Assembly (NCBI GenBank): GCA_016705545.1
Contig: JADIYA010000004.1
Coordinates: 1 to 39,163, forward strand
Origin: Flavobacteriales bacterium
Lineage (GTDB): Bacteria > Bacteroidota > Bacteroidia > Flavobacteriales_F > PHOS-HE28
Direction: 5' to 3'
Length of the DNA: 39,163 nt
The notes beneath the pieces were generated by a model. The model worked only from the letters and a program-made list of their open reading frames with translations. It did not search any database and was not told where the DNA came from. Each line of letters begins with the position of its first letter. Position 1 is the first letter of the stretch. The position numbers and the translations under genes are program-made. Shown here one piece after another: positions 37,401 through 39,163 of this stretch.

Positions 37401-38793
37401 GCCCGAACGTTGCGGGTCAGATCGGTTCACCCTGCGATGACCTGGATGCATGCACGACTGGCGATGAACTCGACGCGAATTGTCAATGCGTCGGCACGCC
37501 GGATAATACCGATACGGATGGTGACAGCGTGCCTGACTGCTCTGACGACTGCCCGAACGTTGCGGGTCAGATCGGTTCACCCTGCGATGACCTGGATGCA
37601 TGCACGACTGGCGATGAACTCGACGCGGGTGTCAATGCGTCGGCACGCCGGATAATACCGATACGGATGGTGACAGCGTGCCTGACTGCTCTGACGACTG
37701 CCCGAACGTTTGCGGGCCAGATCGGTTCTCGCTGCGAGGATCTGGATGCATGCACGACTGGCGATGAACTCGACGCGAATTGTCAATGCGTCGGCACGCC
37801 GGATAATACCGATACAGATGGTGACAGCGTGCCTGACTGCTCTGACGACTGCCCGAACGTTGCGGGGCGACTGCCCGAACGTTGCGGGTCAGATCGGTTC
37901 ACCCTGCGATGACCTGGATGCATGCACGACTGGCGAAGAACTCGACGCGAATTGTCAATGCGTCGGCACGCCGGATAATACCGATACGGATGGTGACGGC
38001 GTGCCTGACTGCTCTGACGACTGCCCGAACGTTGCGGTCAGATCGGTTCACCCTGCGATGACCTGGATGCATGCGACTGGCGAAGAACTCGACGCGAATT
38101 GTCAATGCGTCGGCACGCCGGATAATACCGATACGGATGGTGACAGCGTGCCTGACTGCTCTGACGACTGCCCGAACGTTGCGGGTCAGATCGGTTCACC
38201 CTGCGATGACCTGGATGCATGCACGACTGGTGATGAACTCAACGCGAGTTGTCAATGCGTGGGTGCTCCGCTCGACCCAGACCCTGTTTGCAGTCAATGG
38301 CCCAGCCTCGATTTCAATCGGCGTGAGCTATGCCTTCTGGATAGAGGAAGTTTTTGGGGCAACGAGCTACGACTGGAGTTTTAACGACTCGCCATGGACA
38401 AACACGAGCAACGACTCAGTCAACTTTACGATTTTAGCGTTGCCAACGGAGGTCTGCGTGAGAGCCGTGATCAACGGGTGTGCTGGTGACAGTGTCTGTG
38501 CCATCTTTGACTTTAGCACTGATATTGGTTCCATGTTGGATGGTTCGTTCTGGTTCACGATCCAACCAAACCCATCGAACGGCACCTTCCAAGTAACTCC
38601 GACAGGACCGACGACCAATACCATCGACATTCGAGTCTTCGATGGACTAGGCCAGCTAGTGGGGTCGCCAGTGATCCTTACTGGTACTCAACCGCAGCGA
38701 CTAGACCTCCATGAGAAGGCGAATGGTATCTACTTCCTCAGGGCCACCAGAGGAAGTGAAAGGCAGGTGCTTGAACTGGTCATTCAGAGGTGA
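34428..38793 (+). CDS. Secreted zinc metalloprotease (reprolysin-like) with TSP3-type repeats and T9SS sorting domain, frameshifted
   Basis: The start MQRTFLYTSALLIGLTGAAQ is a signal peptide. A propeptide-like part (34428-35120) leads to the catalytic domain: FANDSITVVLSQVYVW and VNVVTHEQGHLLGSRHTHAC (HExxHxxGxxH, about 35456-35515), which binds zinc in M12B/reprolysin-like peptidases, and SGTIMSYCH (Met-turn, about 35669-35695). A CUB-like part follows (GVFFRFTAVSQTHTIEIDP... YWIRVYDW), then a CARDB-like domain (QPSYTPGQTIAINC... AGTYYIVIVADANDEVEEG) and an Ig-like part (SAQWYRDGVAIPGATGGTYA). The tandem repeats (37211-38270) come next. It ends with FTIQPNPSNGTFQVTP, RVFDGLGQLVGSP and GIYFLRATRGSERQVLELVI. 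Frame breaks occur near 35126, near 35950 and in the repeats. Roughly 1450 residues; it likely digests protein outside the cell. Confidence 0.85.
37211..38270 (+). repeat. Seven tandem 150-bp repeats encoding a 50-residue calcium-binding-like module
   Basis: Unit starts are at 37211, 37361, 37511, 37660, 37811, 37983 and 38130. The consensus translation contains DTDGDSVPDCSDDCPNVAGQ, IGSPCDDLDACTTGDELDAN and CQCVGTPDNT, a thrombospondin type 3-like Asp-rich motif with six to seven cysteines per unit. Most units are almost identical in DNA. Indels interrupt the pattern: one base lost near 37627, one gained near 37707, a 22-bp direct duplication near 37864 (GACTGCCCGAACGTTGCGG twice), one and two bases lost near 38037 and 38073. 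Recent unit amplification is plausible. Confidence 0.9.
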
Positions 38794-38937
38794 CCGGTCA
38801 GAGATCGACGCGTGCGCCGATCGCCATCCTATACCACCACCAGCCAACAAGCCGTCTTGGTGAGAAAACGAGCCTGCATCCCATAATCGCGAACAGCCTG
38901 GCCATGTGACCGTCGCGGTTCGCAAGTCGTGCGAACC

Positions 38938-39163
38938 ATGCCCACTTGTCACGAGCTACCCGCCGCTGAAGCGCTGAAGGACTATGTGCGGTGCATCCGA
39001 GTAATGGAGGTTGAACCCACCGCACAGGAGATCGATCCCGCGCAGGTGCTACCCTGTGGCTGTCCGAATTGGTCATTCATGCTGGCGATGACCAGCCATG
39101 ATGCGTGCTCCACGGGCAGATGGGCCGGGCGCTAGTTTTTGGTGAGGTCCCGGCTCTTCGGCC
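38938..39163 (+). CDS. AraC-type regulator, N-terminal part, cut by window edge
   Basis: ATG at 38938 gives MPTCHELPAAEALKDYVRCI, RVMEVEPTAQEIDPAQVLPC and GCPNWSFM. The pattern P-x-x-x-L-x-x-Y-V-R-C-x-x-x-M-E, then V-L-P-x-G-x-x-x-W-x-F-H, is that of the sensor half (DUF6597-like) of Bacteroidota AraC regulators, whose DNA-binding domain would lie to the right. A frame change near 39085 gives HGQMGRALVFGEVPALRP, still consistent. Start and assignment are tentative. Confidence 0.5.

Noticed and set aside
37211..38270. CRISPR-like repeat array
   Set aside because: The 150-bp units are contiguous coding repeats without unique spacers and translate to an Asp/Cys-rich module in frame with a secreted protease.
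1..39163. tRNA or rRNA genes
   Set aside because: I saw no cloverleaf with a conserved T-loop and no rRNA-like stretch on either strand.

Overview
The window comes from a high-GC member of the Bacteroidota, most likely Flavobacteriales. Three secreted proteins end in the C-terminal sorting module of the type IX secretion system. IspG is the long, insert-bearing form usual in this phylum, and most gene starts lack a clear Shine-Dalgarno sequence. Nearly every gene carries at least one reading-frame break. The breaks are densest in the first 7.3 kb and hit unrelated housekeeping genes and a perfect tandem repeat alike. I read most of them as uncorrected indels of a long-read assembly rather than true gene decay. 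Coordinates of broken genes span the frame-corrected product.

Layout. 1-1844 (minus): start of a DUF418-like membrane protein and an SLC13/DASS anion symporter. 1920-4236 (plus): a histidine kinase followed by two paralogous LuxR/NarL-type response regulators in overlapping order. 4396-5649 (plus): an M23 peptidase. 5653-7403: a TIP30-like oxidoreductase (minus), then a membrane protein, a winged-helix regulator and a doubtful small secreted protein (plus), closed by a strong terminator hairpin. 7446-10032 (minus): a CpcT/CpeT-family protein and ispG. 10239-14288 (plus): two overlapping T9SS cargo genes with beta-propeller-like repeats. 14292-24150 (minus): a long run with an EamA transporter, a coiled-coil protein, DUF502, MmcQ/YjbR, a cyclase-family hydrolase, HemW, a four-helix-bundle protein, a sensor kinase and an AsmA-like protein. 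34428-38793 (plus): a secreted zinc metalloprotease with seven 150-bp thrombospondin-type-3-like repeats. 38938-end: start of an AraC-type regulator.

The most interesting block is 25437-34062, which looks like a DNA phosphorothioation defence island of the Ssp type. It holds a DUF4007 protein (SspB-like), a large P-loop ATPase (SspC-like) and a PAPS-reductase-fold sulfur-transfer enzyme (SspD-like). These are followed in the same operon by an HNH nuclease whose N-terminus resembles phosphorothioate-binding domains. A GHKL (HSP90/MutL-fold) ATPase faces them tail to tail. SspA and SspE are not present. The working model is that SspBCD marks host DNA with sulfur supplied by a housekeeping cysteine desulfurase, while the HNH and GHKL proteins form a less familiar restriction arm.

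A second signal is non-coding. Two elements of about 145 bp, at 21218-21361 and 24309-24457, share a CCACCTTTT/AAAAGGTGG hairpin, identical single-stranded blocks, and stems whose two arms differ between copies yet stay complementary. That pattern indicates a conserved structured nucleic acid. Each copy lies just upstream of a minus-strand gene. Several intergenic stretches also carry word-like low-complexity repeats.
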